A stretch of 64,000 nt of DNA from Piezodorus guildinii (GCA_023052935.1 CM041293.1:178546789-178610788), one strand, 5' to 3'; positions 11,700-23,917 are shown, numbered from the stretch's first letter. A program made the numbers and translations. The notes: a model not told the origin generated them from the letters alone.

Positions 11700-12307
11700 G
11701 CACAGACCCAATCATGGAATCAATTGCTACACGGATGGCTCACTAATGGACAGCGGCTCAAGGAGCTGGTGTCTGGAGGAAAGACAAACCGAACTCTGGA
11801 GCTATTATTCCACTAGGCAAACACACAACAGTCTTCCAAGCTGAACTTCTCGCTATTCTACACTGTGCTACTGACCTATGCGCTGAAAATACTAGCGGCA
11901 AAAAGATATATAGATATAGTGATAGTCAGGCTGCACTTGGGGCATTGAACAATAACACAACTACCTCAAAAGTCGTTGAAGCATGCAATCTGACCCTAAG
12001 CAATCTTACTAGGAATAATATCGTTAGCATCGAATGGGTACCTGGACACACTGGTTTCAGTGGAAACGAAAAAGCTGATGAACTAGCTAGAAAGGGATCA
12101 GCAATAATTCCCATCACACCAGAACCCCTAAGTGGGATCAGCTTAAGCTATGCCTTCAGGAATATCAATCAATCCTACTTGATTAAATTTAAACAACTTT
12201 GCTTAAATAAAGGACTTAAACAATCACTCAAATTCTTAGATGGTCCTAGTATTAGCAGAAGGAAGTGTCTTCTTGGTATGGTAGGTCAAGCCTAAAAACC
12301 TTAACTG

Positions 12308-12346
<39 letters not shown>

Positions 12347-12500
12347 ACACGGCAAACTTAATTACCACATGTTTAAACTTGGTATTTCTAACACCCCTTT
12401 ATGCAGACTATGTGGAATGGAGGATGAAACATCCTTCCATATAATCTGCTACTGTGACAAGCTAGCTAAGTTAAGAAGCCCGCCTAGAACATCCTATAAA
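11700..12500 (+). pseudogene. Non-LTR retrotransposon 3' fragment: RNase H and CCHC tail
   Basis: The RNase H fold is recognisable in pieces: CYTDGSL (about 11726), FQAELLAIL, YSDSQAALGAL, then an open stretch 11945-12295 with EWVPGHTGFSGNEKADELA. After a TA microsatellite the CCHC-like tail follows: CRLCGMEDETSFHIICYC (about 12400-12455). This arrangement belongs to elements with RNase H after RT. The upstream RT is missing and frames are broken. Confidence 0.8.
12309..12344. repeat. (TA)n microsatellite inside a dead element
   Basis: Separates the RNase H and CCHC-tail parts of the surrounding retrotransposon fragment, so it expanded or inserted after the element died. Confidence 0.9.
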
Positions 12501-13235
12501 CAACAAACTTGTTAATCCTAACAACCTTTTGAAATTTTCTTTTGCAACAAAACTGATGTTTTAAATCTAACACCGTGTGATTCTATGGCGCACAATAGAC
12601 CGTCTGGTCAAAAAAATCTTATATATAGTGTTTTCACTCTAAGCTAAATAACTTTTAATTTAATTCCCTATAGTTCAAGATTTCAATAACTATCCACAGC
12701 AACCACCTGAACTAACCTGTACTCTCTGTTACCTGATTTTCTAGACAAATTCTTAAAATTTTTAACTTCAAGATATTAATATAACATAGTTAATCATCAA
12801 TTATAAACTTTGAGAGTAAATTTACAAGCTGCCTTAAGTGACGCTGGTCAGTGAAGATAGGGTTGGAAATTTTGATGAAACCTGAGGTGCCTACCTTGTG
12901 CCATCCACTTCAGCAAAACTCGTTAAGGAGGGATAGCGCCTTAATCAAACCATTAAACCGAATTTTATATTAATCGCTTCCCAAATTGACTAGGGCCTTT
13001 GCTACTAAAAATAATCTTGCTATTGCTTCTGGATATTTTCAGTGTTCTCTTATTTATTTAATTGCCTTAAAACTTATGGAAAAGTTATTTTTAATACATA
13101 AAAAACTACCTGTAAGCAACGAATGTGCTCTCGAATTTTTCATTATTAGGTTTCATCATGATTGAAATAGTCTGAAATGGCTTAAATGCTGCATTTTTTA
13201 TCCTTAAAGTACCTTAGTTTTGTATATTCCAAAAA
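12501..13235. other. Spacer, nothing recognised
   Basis: AT-rich DNA with no open frame or repeat match within the window. Confidence 0.45.
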
Positions 13236-14140
13236 AAAAAAAATCTGGTGCGGGCAACATTCGACTTTCACTTACCGTTGTTAAAATCAATTGAAGAATT
13301 TTCAAACACAGTTAGAGATAAAATACGTGAAGCTATTAAAGAACTAATTAAAATAAATTTATATAGAAACATGTGTTTTATTAGAAAATCTTTTATATTA
13401 TTACCTAAAATAATCAATTAGTTTTATGTTCATTTCATCACTCTCTATTTTCTTTTAAAAGCTTGTGTATGAGATATATTTTTTTCTAAAATCTTTAGCT
13501 TTTCAACGGTATATCATACATGTATATTACTGCTCTTGGGTTTAAAAACGAAAAATTATATTAAAAAAAATATTTTTTCTGTTTCCTCCTTTAGTTAGGT
13601 ATCAATTTATTAAATTTATGTATTTACCTGTTTTTTTACAGCGTTAACAAGATAATATAGTTATTTTTATCGAATCTACAAAATTAAAGGTACTTTAGGG
13701 GAAGAAAATTTAAAATATCGGCATTTAAGCCCTGTCAGACCATTTCAATCAGAATAAAACCTACATGATATTAAAGCCCATTAAGTTTTGCATCGATATA
13801 GCGAGTTTAATCAAAATCGTTGGAACCTTTTCGAGAAAATCGAAAAAAGGTGCAAAATGCATGTTTATAAAGTGGCTCTTCAGATAAGCTCATTTTGATG
13901 AAAAAGATTTTGTAACGTCTCGGGCGTACATTTGTCTTGAATATAAAATTTCAGTTTCATAGGACTTACCGTTTCCGCCCGGGAGTTACCACACACACAC
14001 ACACACACAGACCTTTTTGCGGGACTTGGTTATTTGGACTCAGGGAACCCTAAAATGTGTATTTCCGTTGAAAACTGGAATTCGAAAATTTTCACGATCG
14101 CAATTCTTTCCCTTACTATTTATAGTAAGTTAAAGTAATT
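13236..14140 (-). repeat. DR1 copy, near-complete
   Basis: Read on the minus strand it matches the copy at 205-1078 throughout. On the plus strand it opens with a run of A then ATCTGGTGCGGGCAAC and CTTTCACTTACC, has a CA tract at about 13990-14010, and ends at TCACGATCGCAATTC. Confidence 0.85.
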
Positions 14141-14961
14141 AACCATAACTTATTTGCATTGATAGAAAACGGCCTAATGTGCAAGTTGGACGAATTGTAT
14201 TAACCAATACAGGTACCAATATGAGTAATAATATTTTTTTAGGTCATTTTTTTAGTAATATACGTAGTAATGCTCTGTTGAAAAGGGAATGATTTTAGAA
14301 CAATTGTTATTATATTTACAAAATAGTGAAAGGTAATGTACAGCAGCATAGGTCATAAACTTAGGTTATTGGTGTACCTAAAAATTTTATGTTTATATAA
14401 AATCATAGCTTTCAAACACAACTAAAGAAATTCTTTCAAATTTCTTGAATGTAAGTGAAAGTTAGGAATTACGGGCACCAACTTTTTTGTTTTATATTAA
14501 AATGTACGTATGCTTTCTTAACTACTCCTGCATTACTTCATCACAAATAGTTCCCGAGAGGTTTAAAATTTAAATTGTATTTCCTCAAAGGAAAATTCAG
14601 TGCGAGCTCTAGGGTAAGCTCGAGGGAGTAATTTGAGAAAGTTGTATGGCTGCCTAACTACTGCCCTGAAATCTATAGCAGCCCTGGAATTGGGTGATGC
14701 TCTCGGAATTAACATGCGTTCGTATGCAAATGTTTCGAAATTATTTACATTCCTTTTAAGGTCTATGCAAATACGGATACAGTATCGAACTTCTGAAAAG
14801 GCTTAGTTAGAATCATTATGCAGAATATTTTACCTCTTTGGAATAATATCGCGGTGGTTGTATCATATATTTGTTTGAAATTTTGTCCATTTTGCTTCTA
14901 GTACTTTCTGTTAGTTCTAAGGAATGTATAATTCTAAAATATAAAACGACTTTATTATCCA
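14141..14961. other. Spacer, nothing recognised
   Basis: No gene or repeat identified. Confidence 0.45.
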
Positions 14962-15110
14962 AAAATCTGGCGCATTTTCACTTACCTATCTTCTTAAAAT
15001 AAAATTTAAGAATTTTGAGATACATTTAGAGTTGAAAATAAATTGTGAACTAATTAACTACATCGAGTTTCAATAAAAACGTGTGATTCGTTACCAAGAA
15101 ACCAATAATA
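14962..15110 (-). repeat. DR1 terminal fragment
   Basis: AAATCTGGCGCATTTTCACTTACC and the following 100 bases match the 3' terminus of DR1, including the AAAACGTGTGATTC block, then homology stops. Confidence 0.6.
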
Positions 15111-15795
15111 ATTTTTATAAAAATGGAATTTTACTCATAAATTCGCTTGTAACTCCGTTATTTTCGAAGATAAAGATTATAAAATTAATTAATTATAAAA
15201 CAAATAAATTGACACTTCCCCCATATATACTACCCTAGCTCAACTATTTATGAAGTTAAATACTAATTAATATATTTTAAAAAATACATAAAATTTAGTT
15301 GTTAGCGCTATTCGATAGAGAATTGAATTTTCAAGAAAACAAAAAAAAAAAAATTAAATTAGGTCAAGAATCATTTTAAGAAGATATCATTTTAAAATTA
15401 CCAGTTCTGATTAAGCATTTTCCTTTGGATTATTTATTGGTTTTGATATGAGTTAATTACCTTTAAATAGCTATGTAAATATTGATACTCTAATATAATT
15501 TAGAAATAATAAACTATTGAGTAATAATTTCCAGCGTTTTTTCTACTTATTTTGCAAGAAGTATCATTTGATTCCAATGCAACTTTCTTGTTATAATAAA
15601 AGCTCAAATAACTAAATCTTTACTGCTTCCGTCATTTTGCTTTATTATCGGTAAGTGTGTGCAAGATTACGAGTAGTAACCCACATGCGAAGTGCTGAGG
15701 AGGAGAATTTTTTTTATGAAATTATTGCAATTAAGTGTGCTGAACAAAACATGAGTAGCAGGATATTTGAGGCATTGGAGTATATAGTATAAAAG
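15111..15795. other. Spacer, nothing recognised
   Basis: AT-rich; no gene or repeat seen. Confidence 0.45.
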
Positions 15796-15799
15796 CAGG

Positions 15800-15960
15800 G
15801 GGCAGCCGCTTGGGTGACGAGGTAGCCGAGTTAACAGAATTTGATAGATTTAAAATAATTATGAGTTCGAATCTCGGTGCGGGGTGAATTTATCTCGGCA
15901 TTAATCCCCGCCCTCATCCCCTGGCCCGGGAAAAGTATAAAATCAGCACCTTTATGCTAT
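15800..15960 (+). repeat. tRNA-derived SINE head, plus strand
   Basis: An A-box-like TAGCCGAGTTAACAG (about 15823) and a B-box GAGTTCGAATCTCG (about 15866) are spaced as in a tRNA promoter, followed by a GC-rich body (CCCCGCCCTCATCCCC). The tRNA fold itself is lost, so this is a SINE-like repeat rather than a tRNA gene. Confidence 0.55.
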
Positions 15961-16536
15961 TGTTTCTAATTGGACAATCCTACAGGGGGAGTCCTAAATT
16001 TTGCTGATTACCTGACTGCCTGACCTGACCTGACCTGGACCAACAAACCTCAAAAGGATAGCATAACCAATTAATCCCTAAAAATGTAAAAAAACAAAAC
16101 AAAAAAACGAATGAGCCAACTGTCATGTTTGAACCTACGACCTTAGGCTTAGGAGGCTGTTGTGCTAGCCACTAAGGGTGGGCATAATCGAAGGATCGGA
16201 CGTCGATGAATTATATAATCGAATGATTAATATGCATTCTAAAAGACAATACGGCACAATTTCCCCCTCTATGATTGCTTGGCTAGCTGAGACTAGGTGC
16301 AAATATGCATATGATTTATGTGATGAACAAAGAAAAAAAAAAAAGAGAGAGAAAGATCATCCGATAGCCCCTTATAATCTCTCTAAACCCCATCGTTTCA
16401 TTTCGAATGATCATTCGTTTCTCCAAACCGATTAATCCGATAATCGATTAATTCGAATGATTGAAATAATCGAATAATCTGATAATCGTCATTTGATCAT
16501 GACCACCCCTACTAGCCACTATACCACGGGTGACTT
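15961..16536 (-). repeat. tRNA-derived SINE (family S1), split by a hAT MITE
   Basis: On the minus strand a tRNA-like head starts near 16536 (GTGGTATAGTGGCTAGC as A-box region, GTAGGTTCAAAC as B-box). It leads to a tail with AAAATTTAGGACTCCC and AGCATAAAG. The same head and tail occur in the SINE at 33974-34797. It contains GGTCAGGTCAGGTCAGG, a small tandem. The hAT MITE at 16173-16511 interrupts the head. Confidence 0.65.
16173..16511. mobile_element. hAT-type MITE, copy 1
   Basis: 339 bp with terminal repeats TAAGGGTGGGCATAATCG and CATGACCACCCCTA. It is flanked by a perfect 8-bp duplication CTAGCCAC (16165-16172 and 16512-16519), the size expected for hAT. The interior is built of AATCGAATGATT-like words in both orientations plus an A-run. 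There is no coding capacity. The 16178-16435 open frame is incidental. Confidence 0.9.
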
Positions 16537-17329
16537 CCAGGTCTGCGTTTTATTCGCTCTTTTAATTCAGCGAGTGAGGTCTCAAATTTTCTTATCAGCA
16601 TTCTTCTAATGGAAATTTCAGCATGTGTTTCTATTATATTTCAATTGTCGTGTTGGTTAAGTCTGTTACGAGAACGCTAATAATGTTTGTACATATGGAT
16701 TAGTCTAAGTTAGTATGTAAGATTTTGTTATTATTAATTATTATTAAGTGTCATCGTGATTAAGTTTGAAAGAAACTAATGGTAAAAACACATTTATTAC
16801 ATTACAAATAGTAACCTGGGAAGGATTAAATAATAATAACAATGTACGTTGTGCAACCAATATGTGCACGCATGATATGTTTTGAACCGTTATGGAAATG
16901 AAAATTGAAAAGTGGCATGAGGATATTGCGACTACTAGCCCTAACAGCCTCTTGCTCAACCGTTAGATAAGGCCTCAGAGACAACTTTTATAGAAATCGC
17001 AATCAGAAAGCTGTTGCGGAGCGATACGGCTATCTCGTAGGGTCAGGCACCTGGTCAAAGCATTCCTGCAATCGGCGTCCGTTCATTTTGCCCCCTAAAT
17101 ATTTTCAATAAAACCCTCTGCTATGAAAGGTTTTTTTTTTCGGACCATATTTCCCATCGCCAATATTGCCTCGTTAACGTCAAACGGTTCAGAGAAGAGT
17201 TTTACTAAACTGCCAACTTGGATTTTCAGTAAATAACTCGTAACACATATTTATAAAAACAAATCGCGATTTGCACGGGAATTTCGTAGTAAAGAATCGT
17301 ACGTCTGTAAAATTAGATAACGTTTAGGA
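16537..17329. other. Spacer, nothing recognised
   Basis: No ORF with family features. A short moderately GC-rich stretch lies at 16960-17100. Confidence 0.45.
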
Positions 17330-17440
17330 TGTATAGTTGTCTTAATAATAAATTTTCAGTTTCGTACGACTTTTAATTTCGGTGCTATACAACGTTTTTG
17401 TGCGACGAAGTAAATTCGTACAATAACATTAAATATTACT
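17330..17440 (-). repeat. DR1 fragment (minus), degenerate
   Basis: AATTTTCAGTTTCGTACGAC and neighbours match the middle of DR1 read on the minus strand, facing the plus-strand fragment that follows. Confidence 0.5.
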
Positions 17441-17554
17441 TTAAAAAACCTATAATACCAGTGAATATTATTTTAAAAAGAATAATAAAACAAAATTATT
17501 ACCAAACAATCGTAATTTACACAGTCTTGCAACATGCTTTTTACGTTTATGTAC

Positions 17555-17781
17555 CTTGCGAATTGCAATCGTGAAAATGATAATATTTCACCAGTAATAC
17601 ACGTTTTTGGGTCCTCTGAGTCCGAAAGACCTTGTCCAACAAAAAGGTCTGTGTGGGCGTGACCACCCACTGTACACTTAGATCGTATAGGTGCAGGCTG
17701 TTGAATTTAACTTTTATATAACTATAAATAGAATATATAGTAAGAAAAATATATTTTAAGAGCTTATACATCTAAGATATT
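17555..17781 (+). repeat. DR1 fragment (plus), interrupted by an RTE insertion
   Basis: GCAATCGTGAAAATGATAAT, GGGTCCTCTGAGTCCG and AAAAAGGTCTGTGTGGG match the DR1 start. It ends in the target duplication ATACATCTAAGATATT; DR1-like sequence resumes at 19289. Confidence 0.6.
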
Positions 17782-18813
17782 GACCGTCAGAAGCTATATA
17801 ACATCATGATTGAACAGGGAATACTTAGAAAGTTAGTAAACCATCTCTACTGAGATTTGTTTGTCGGAAACATTCCATAAAGTTAGAATCGGTCATAATT
17901 ACTCCGAGGGATTTGAGGTGCGATCGGGTTTGAAACAGGGTGACTCCCTTTCACCTGTGTTATTTAATATAGCTTTAGAATATGTCATAGAAAAGGAGAT
18001 GTGTACCGAGAAAGGTTTAAATATGGGTGACAGGATTCCGGTTTTAGGGTATACCGATGATTTGGTACTGCTAGGTGAGTACGGAAACCATGCAACTAAA
18101 TACAAGTGTGTTATTAAACACCGGTAAAGAAATAGGACTCGAATTAAATACCGATGAGAGGAAATATATGATTAGTAGCAGAAACGGTGGCGATCTTGGT
18201 GATATTGATATATCAGATTGAAGGGATACTTTTGAACACGTAGAGAAATTCAAATATTTAGATTCAATGATAACAAGAAAAAATAAAATCCAGGAAGAAA
18301 TAAAGTCCCGATTAAAGGTAGGAAATGCGTGTTATTATTCAGTTGCTAAGTTACTTAGTTCGCGGCTTCTATCGAAAAACTTAAAGGTTAGAATTTATAA
18401 ACTATTATTCTTCCGACGGTTCTTTACGGATGTGAAACGTGGCCGCTTACTTTGAAGGATGAACAAAGGCTTAAGGTTTTCGAAAATAAGGTACTGCGTA
18501 AAATATTTGGTCTGAAAGAGAGATGAGGCCACTGGGGAGTTTAGAAGGTTGCACAACGCGGAATTGCGGAACTTGTATCCGGTGAATATAATTGAGTTGA
18601 TAGCGTCGGGAAGACTCAAATGGGCGAGTAAAGTTGTTGGTATTCGATGATCCGACTGGTATACGTCTGAAAGGTAGGTCGAAGCGTCGATGGGAGGATT
18701 GCGTTAAGGCTGATATCGAGGGCTTGGGCTTTAACGGTGAACATTGGACGAGTCTGTGTAGAATTTGGTGGTATCGGCATCGAATCTTCGGGTTCGGTAA
18801 GCCTATTATTATT
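17782..18813 (+). pseudogene. RTE-type ORF2 C-terminal half
   Basis: RT core LSETFHKVRIGHNYSEGF, SGLKQGDSLSPVLFNIAL and YTDDLVLLGE (active site A to T, about 18052-18072). It then runs through several frameshifts to the C-terminus (RLKGRSKRRWEDCVKADI, about 18660). The 3' untranslated part is very short, as usual for RTE. The sister copy at 28641-29691 is about as decayed. Confidence 0.8.
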
Positions 18814-18819
18814 ATTATG

Positions 18820-19275
18820 ATATTTTTTTTTTATTTACTTCCTTTCAGATAACTGGAAAATCATCTACTTCCCGGGAAAAAGTCAAGGAAAATTTGAATG
18901 TTTACTTATTTAAAACTTTTCTCACAATTCTGGAGGTATCCAGCAGAACTGCTTTCTGCGCTAATTTTAGATTTTTTAGGTCTAGGCCAAACTCTTCTGT
19001 GCCCTCTCTGCTGCTTTTTAAGATTAGACCATTCCAAGAGAGAACAATTGGAGTTGTTACCTTATGTAGGTGGTAAAGTGAATTTAGTTCAAGAGCGAGT
19101 TCTTGGTATTTTCGGATTTTTTCAGCTCTAGTGCATAACAGATTAAAGTCACTTGGAACAGCAATATCGATTATTCTGACCATTTTGTTGGTTTTATCTA
19201 ACACCAAAATATCCAGACGATTATGCAGCACTCTGTGGTCGGTAATAATTTGCTCATCCTAATAAACTTTTACAT
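18820..19275 (-). mobile_element. R4/Dong-like non-LTR fragment in an ATT tract
   Basis: Bounded on both sides by TTA/ATT repeats (18799-18812 and 19273-19290). It encodes the C-terminal restriction-like endonuclease region of an R2/R4-type element on the minus strand and ends in an A-run at its 3' side (about 18826-18835). Dong of Bombyx is known to use TAA repeats as target. This placement fits that, but the clade assignment rests on one domain. Confidence 0.6.
18902..19260 (-). pseudogene. Restriction-like endonuclease domain remnant
   Basis: Reads TDHRVLHNRLDILVLDK, then VRIIDIAVPSDFN and EKIRKYQELALELN. The spacing of L/PD...D-I-A-V-P...K-YQ matches the C-terminal endonuclease of R2/R4-clade elements, which nicks the target. 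The usual PD is LD here (P to L). The frame is open for 109 codons from the ATG at 19231, with matching codons upstream. No RT is present on this side. Confidence 0.6.
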
Positions 19276-19288
19276 TATTATTATTATT

Positions 19289-20040
19289 ATACATCTAAGA
19301 TATTACAGTTCTAAAGTAGAGCCACTTAACACCTAGCATTTTACGTCTTTTTATGATTTTCTTAAAAAAGGCTCTAAAGATCTTTAATTAAACTCGCTAT
19401 ATCGATCTTAAGTAGATATTGTGTGTGTGTGTGGTAAGCCTTAGATAAGTCGAACGAAAATGAAATTTCATATTTAAGACAACTATATGTCCGATATGTT
19501 ACAGTAAATTTTTCATTAATATCGACTAACCAGAAGAGACACTTTATACTATCCATTTTGCATCTTTTTTTACGATTTTCTCAAAAACGGCTTTAACGAT
19601 TTCGATTAAACCCGCTATATCGATGTGAAATTTAATATACATTAATATAACGTAGGTTTCATTCTGATTGAAATAGTTTTTTGTTGGACGAATTTGAAGA
19701 CCGACATAAGGATAAAATAGAAAAACTATTTTTTTATATTAAGAACATTAGTATAGACATAAAATAAACCGTTGGAAAGACAAAGAGTTAAGAAAAAATA
19801 TAATCTGATACACAGAGTTGTAAAAGGCAATATAAAGTGAGGAATGTGGAATAAACCTATCGCTGATCAACAATTCAATGCCGTTACATTATTAAATCTA
19901 ATTCATGTTTCTAAAAAAAAAAAAATGAACACACTTTTCATTAAAATCAACTTAAAATATGTTTCTAATTGAAGTATATTTAATAGATTTTAATAGTCGA
20001 GGTACGTGAAAGTCGTGTGTTGCCCGCACCTGATTTTTTT
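19289..20040 (+). repeat. DR1, resumed copy fused to a second partial copy
   Basis: 19289-19415 continues the interrupted DR1. At 19418 a GT tract starts a second DR1 copy that runs to the standard end ACGTGAAAGTCGTGTGTTGC (about 20003). The first block therefore repeats sequence that the second block also contains. Confidence 0.65.
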
Positions 20041-20695
20041 ATTATACATATACATAAAAATAATAAAACTTGGTATTTATTCAGATTAAAAAAAAAGAAT
20101 AATAAAACAAATGAATCTATTTATTCAAGCTAACAGGGCAATTTCCCTCGTGGAAGGATGAGATAATTAATGTGAGTTGGATTAAATAAAATGGTAGGAG
20201 GGGGCGAAGGATCTTCTGCCTAAAAGGAAAATAAGAAATGGGTCGGAGCCTAATGGAATACGTGCTTGAGTTTGGCTAGTGATAGGGCCCGGCGACATCT
20301 GACTCTAACCTAATTAAATTGCGAGGTCCTTCCTTCGCTCCGAATATTTAGGTCTTTCCACTTCCTAAATTACTACCAACAAAGGTCCTTCATTAACTCC
20401 TTCGTGTGTTGCAATTAATTAACGCTTGTATACCCTCTCCTTAATGTATCATTTTTTGATTCCTTACAGATTATTTACAATTAACGTTCTTGTTGAAGGT
20501 TAAATGCTATGAAAACTGAGCCCGTTGATATGAGTATAAACACATAATCACTTTCAGTCGCTCAGTCAAAAAACATTGCCCAAATCCTTTCCTGTAAATC
20601 CCACATTACCCGAATTTCCATAAGTACTAAAATATTCATAATTATTTTCATCGTTCTTGTCTCTATTCTCTAATTTTTACTTTCACTTACTATGT
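20041..20695. other. Spacer, nothing recognised
   Basis: No gene or repeat match found. Confidence 0.45.
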
Positions 20696-21480
20696 ATATA
20701 GTGTGTGTGTCTGTGTGTGTAGTAACTCCCGGGCGGAAACGGTTAGTCCTATGAAACTGCAATTTCATATTCAAGACAACTATACGTCCGAGACGTGACA
20801 AAACTTTTTTCATCTAAATGATCTCACCAGAAGAGGCACTTTATACCATCCATTTTGAACCTTTTTTTCGATTTTCTGGAAAACGGCACCGACGATTTTG
20901 ATTAAACTCGCTGTTTCGATGTGAAATTTAATACGCTTTAACGTCATGTAGGTTTCATTCTGATTAAAATAGTGTTACAAAGCTTAAATGCCGATATTTT
21001 AAATTGTCTTCCTCTAAAGTACCTCTAATTTTGTAGATTCAATAAAAATAACTATATTATCTTGTTAACGCAGATGAAAAAAAGGTAAATATATAAATTA
21101 AATAAATTCAATACCCAACTAAAGAAGAAAACAGATAAAAAAAAATTTAATGCAATTTTTCGTTTTAGAACATAAGAGCAGTAATATACATGTATGATAT
21201 ACCGCTGCAAAGCTAAAGATTTTAGAAAAAATATTATCTCATACACAAGCTTTTAAAAGTGAATAGAGAGTGATGAAATGAACATAAAACTAACTGATTA
21301 TTTTAGTTAATAATATAATAGATTTTTTAATAAAACACATGTTTCTATAGAAATTCAATTTAATTAATTCCTTAATAGTTTCACGTATTTTTATCTCTAA
21401 CTGTTTTTGAAAATTCTTTTATTGATTTTAAAAATGGAGTTAAGTGAAAGTAGTGTGTTGGCTGCACCAGATTTTTTAAA
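20696..21480 (+). repeat. DR1 copy, starts at its GT tract
   Basis: Opens with GTGTGTGTGTCTGTGTG, then AACTCCCGGGCGGAAACGG, and ends AAGTGAAAGTAGTGTGTTGG plus a T-run. About the first 200 bases of DR1 are missing. Confidence 0.8.
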
Positions 21481-21845
21481 TACGATTAATAGTGTTAATA
21501 AAAACGTGGATCCAGGAATCGCGATATCATTACATAGTGTACACATAGATAGATAGTTAGATAAAGCACGAAAATACAGCCTTAAGAAACAAAAATCCTA
21601 GAAATGGGGTATTCAAGGTGATCGTGTGGTCTCCCGGCTTTTAAAGTTCTTAATGATATCATAAATATACACAGTCAAAGAAGAGATAGGTGAAAATTCG
21701 TAAGAGCGAGGTATTGTGTGAGTTCACGAAATTAGCGGAAGAGGCAGGCATATTTTTAAAAAATTGTTGCTGGTATGCTATAAAAATTGTTGTTGGCATA
21801 TTAAACGTCTATATTACTGTACTTAATAGCTTAGAAACCAAAAAT
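21481..21845. other. Spacer, nothing recognised
   Basis: The open frame 21690-21908 runs into the next DR1 copy and has no family features. Confidence 0.45.
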
Positions 21846-22725
21846 TACATAAAAAATCTGGTGAGCGACACACGACTTCCACTTAACTCCGTTTCTAATA
21901 TAAATTAAAAAAAAATTAAACAAATTTGGTAATGAAAATAAATTGTAAAAGAATTATTTACATTAGATTTTAATAGAAACACATGTTTTATTAAATAATC
22001 TATTGTATTATTATCTAAGACAATAAGTTTGTATTATCGGCTTTTCATAATTCTCCGTTAATTGTTACAATAGAATGTATAAGATAATATTTTTTTCTAA
22101 AATCTTTAGTTTTCCAACGGTATATTATACATCCTTATTATTGTTTTAATGTTCAAAAACAAAAAATTGCATTAAAAAAATAAGTTTGTACTTTTCTCAT
22201 TTAGTATGATATCAAATTCGTTAAACATATATATTCACCTGTTTTTTATCAATGCTAATCAGATGATATGGTCAATTTCATAAAATCTACAAAGTAATAG
22301 TCACATTAGAGGAAGAAAATTTTGAAATATCGGAATTAAGCCCTGTCGGACTATTTCAATCAGAATGAAACCTACATGATATTAAAGTCCATCCAATTTT
22401 ACATCGATAGCGAGTTTCAAACTCATTAATCATTCAAAATCGTTAACGCTGTTTTTGAGAAAATCATAAAAAGGCACAAAATGTGCAAAATTTTATAAAG
22501 TGGCATCTCTGGCGTATAGTTATCTTAAATATGAAATTTCATTTTCGTGCCACTTCTCGTTTTTGGTGCTAGATTACCAAAGTCATTTTTTCGGGACTTG
22601 GTCATTTGGACTCAGGGGACCCTAAATCTTGTATTCCTGTCGAAAACTGGTGTATTCAAAAATGTTTCACGATCGCAATACTTTCCATTACTTTATATTT
22701 CTTATATAGGTAAGTGAAAGTTATT
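21846..22725 (-). repeat. DR1 copy, near-complete, with both termini
   Basis: Starts AAATCTGGTGAGCGACAC and ends TCTTATATAGGTAAGTGAAA. This is the clearest view of the left terminus, so GGTAAGTGAAAGT is seen at both ends of the family in inverted orientation. Confidence 0.85.
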
Positions 22726-23049
22726 ATAAATTTGGATAATAACTTAAAATATTAATTTTTATAAAATTCTATGACATCATTAATTATTATTGTTAATGAA
22801 ACTAAATTATAGTTTTATGTTAAAATAAACAAGTTTGACATACATATCATGAAAACATGATTTTAATTTAGAAATTCCATTTTAAGAAATTAGACATGAT
22901 TTGTAATGGTATTTCCTTTATTATGATTTATTATACGGTAATATAATATTTATCGGCGAAAGAGTGTAAGAGTGTATGATAATTCACTATCACCAAATCT
23001 CACAAATTTTCAACTACCTTTTCTCTCGCCGTTTAGCGCAGCCTTCAAA
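22726..23049. other. Spacer, nothing recognised
   Basis: AT-rich; contains no recognised feature. Confidence 0.4.
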
Positions 23050-23917
23050 AGCGTTAATGCTTGGAGCAACTCAACCGCAGATTCTGCCAGTTATACAAAC
23101 TACTAAACAGAAAATCTTATCAAACAGTTGACTACAAATTACTAATATACAAGACAGTACTGAAACCTATATGGACTTACGGACTTAAACTGCGGGGGAC
23201 AGCTAAACATTCTAACATCAAACGCATCCAATCCTTCCAATCAAAAGTCCTCCGAACAATAGTTAATGCTCCTTATTACGTTACCAACTGTACCCTACAC
23301 CACTACCTCAATATTCCATTTATTTTAGACCTAGTTCCATCCAAATTCTCCAAATTTCATCAGAACGTTACTCATCATCCTAATCCTCTAGCACAATCCC
23401 TATCCAGCACCACCCATCCGTACAATCCTCCTCGAAGATTGAAACGGCAGTGGCCGCGTGACGTATTGTAAACATTTAAATTGGAGTTATGACACTGGTC
23501 AGATCCTCCACTCATGTACGGTATTTTTGTGGCTACAGCGCCCTAACTCAGCCTCCACTGGCTCAGACCAGTGATGCGGCTAAGATGGAGGCGTTGGGAT
23601 CTCTTGGATTCCGCTTTTTCTTCCACAAGTCTGCAGTCCCTTTAGCAGTTGTATATATTGTATATAGTTATGATTGTTTGTATGATGTTTATTTATTTGC
23701 CAACTTTTTATTTATCTTAATTATAGGTTGTTGGTTTGTGTTTTTTTATTTATTATTATTTTATTGTATATATACATATATGAATTTATTTATTTTATGT
23801 AATTTGACTACTATTATTATTTTCTGTATATATTGTATGAATGTGGTCTCATTATTACTATATATTATTCATAATTACTATTGTTCATTTTATAATAAAT
23901 TGTAATATATCTCAATA
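23050..23917 (+). mobile_element. Jockey-clade fragment (family Jk1), 3' end
   Basis: 136 codons (23061-23471) of the ORF2 C-terminus (KTVLKPIWTYGLKLRG, PPRRLKRQWPRDVL), then the Jk1 3' untranslated region shared with the long copy at 45.8-47.6 kb. It is cut at its 3' tail by the minus-strand Jk2 insertion, and the tail resumes at 24998 (ATAAATAAAATAAAATAAAA). Confidence 0.88.

Larger units (their letters stand above)
17782..19288 (+). mobile_element. RTE-type insertion carrying a nested R4/Dong-like piece
   Basis: Flanked by a 16-bp direct repeat ATACATCTAAGATATT (17766-17781 and 19289-19304). The body is a 5'-truncated RTE-type element whose ATT-repeat tail (18799-18812) continues, after the minus-strand Dong-like piece, as ATT repeats up to 19288. 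The whole 1.5 kb therefore behaves as one insertion that was later invaded in its tail. Confidence 0.75.

Noticed and set aside
16114..16172. Possible tRNA gene
   Set aside because: A- and B-box-like words are present but no cloverleaf forms, and the segment is part of a SINE repeated at 34 kb.
18902..19231. Host gene coding for an uncharacterised 109-residue protein
   Set aside because: It matches the C-terminal endonuclease region of R4-type retroelements, is bracketed by microsatellite and lies inside an RTE insertion.
23489..23905. Plus-strand 138-codon hydrophobic ORF
   Set aside because: It lies in the Jockey 3' untranslated region and its hydrophobicity comes from T-rich sequence.
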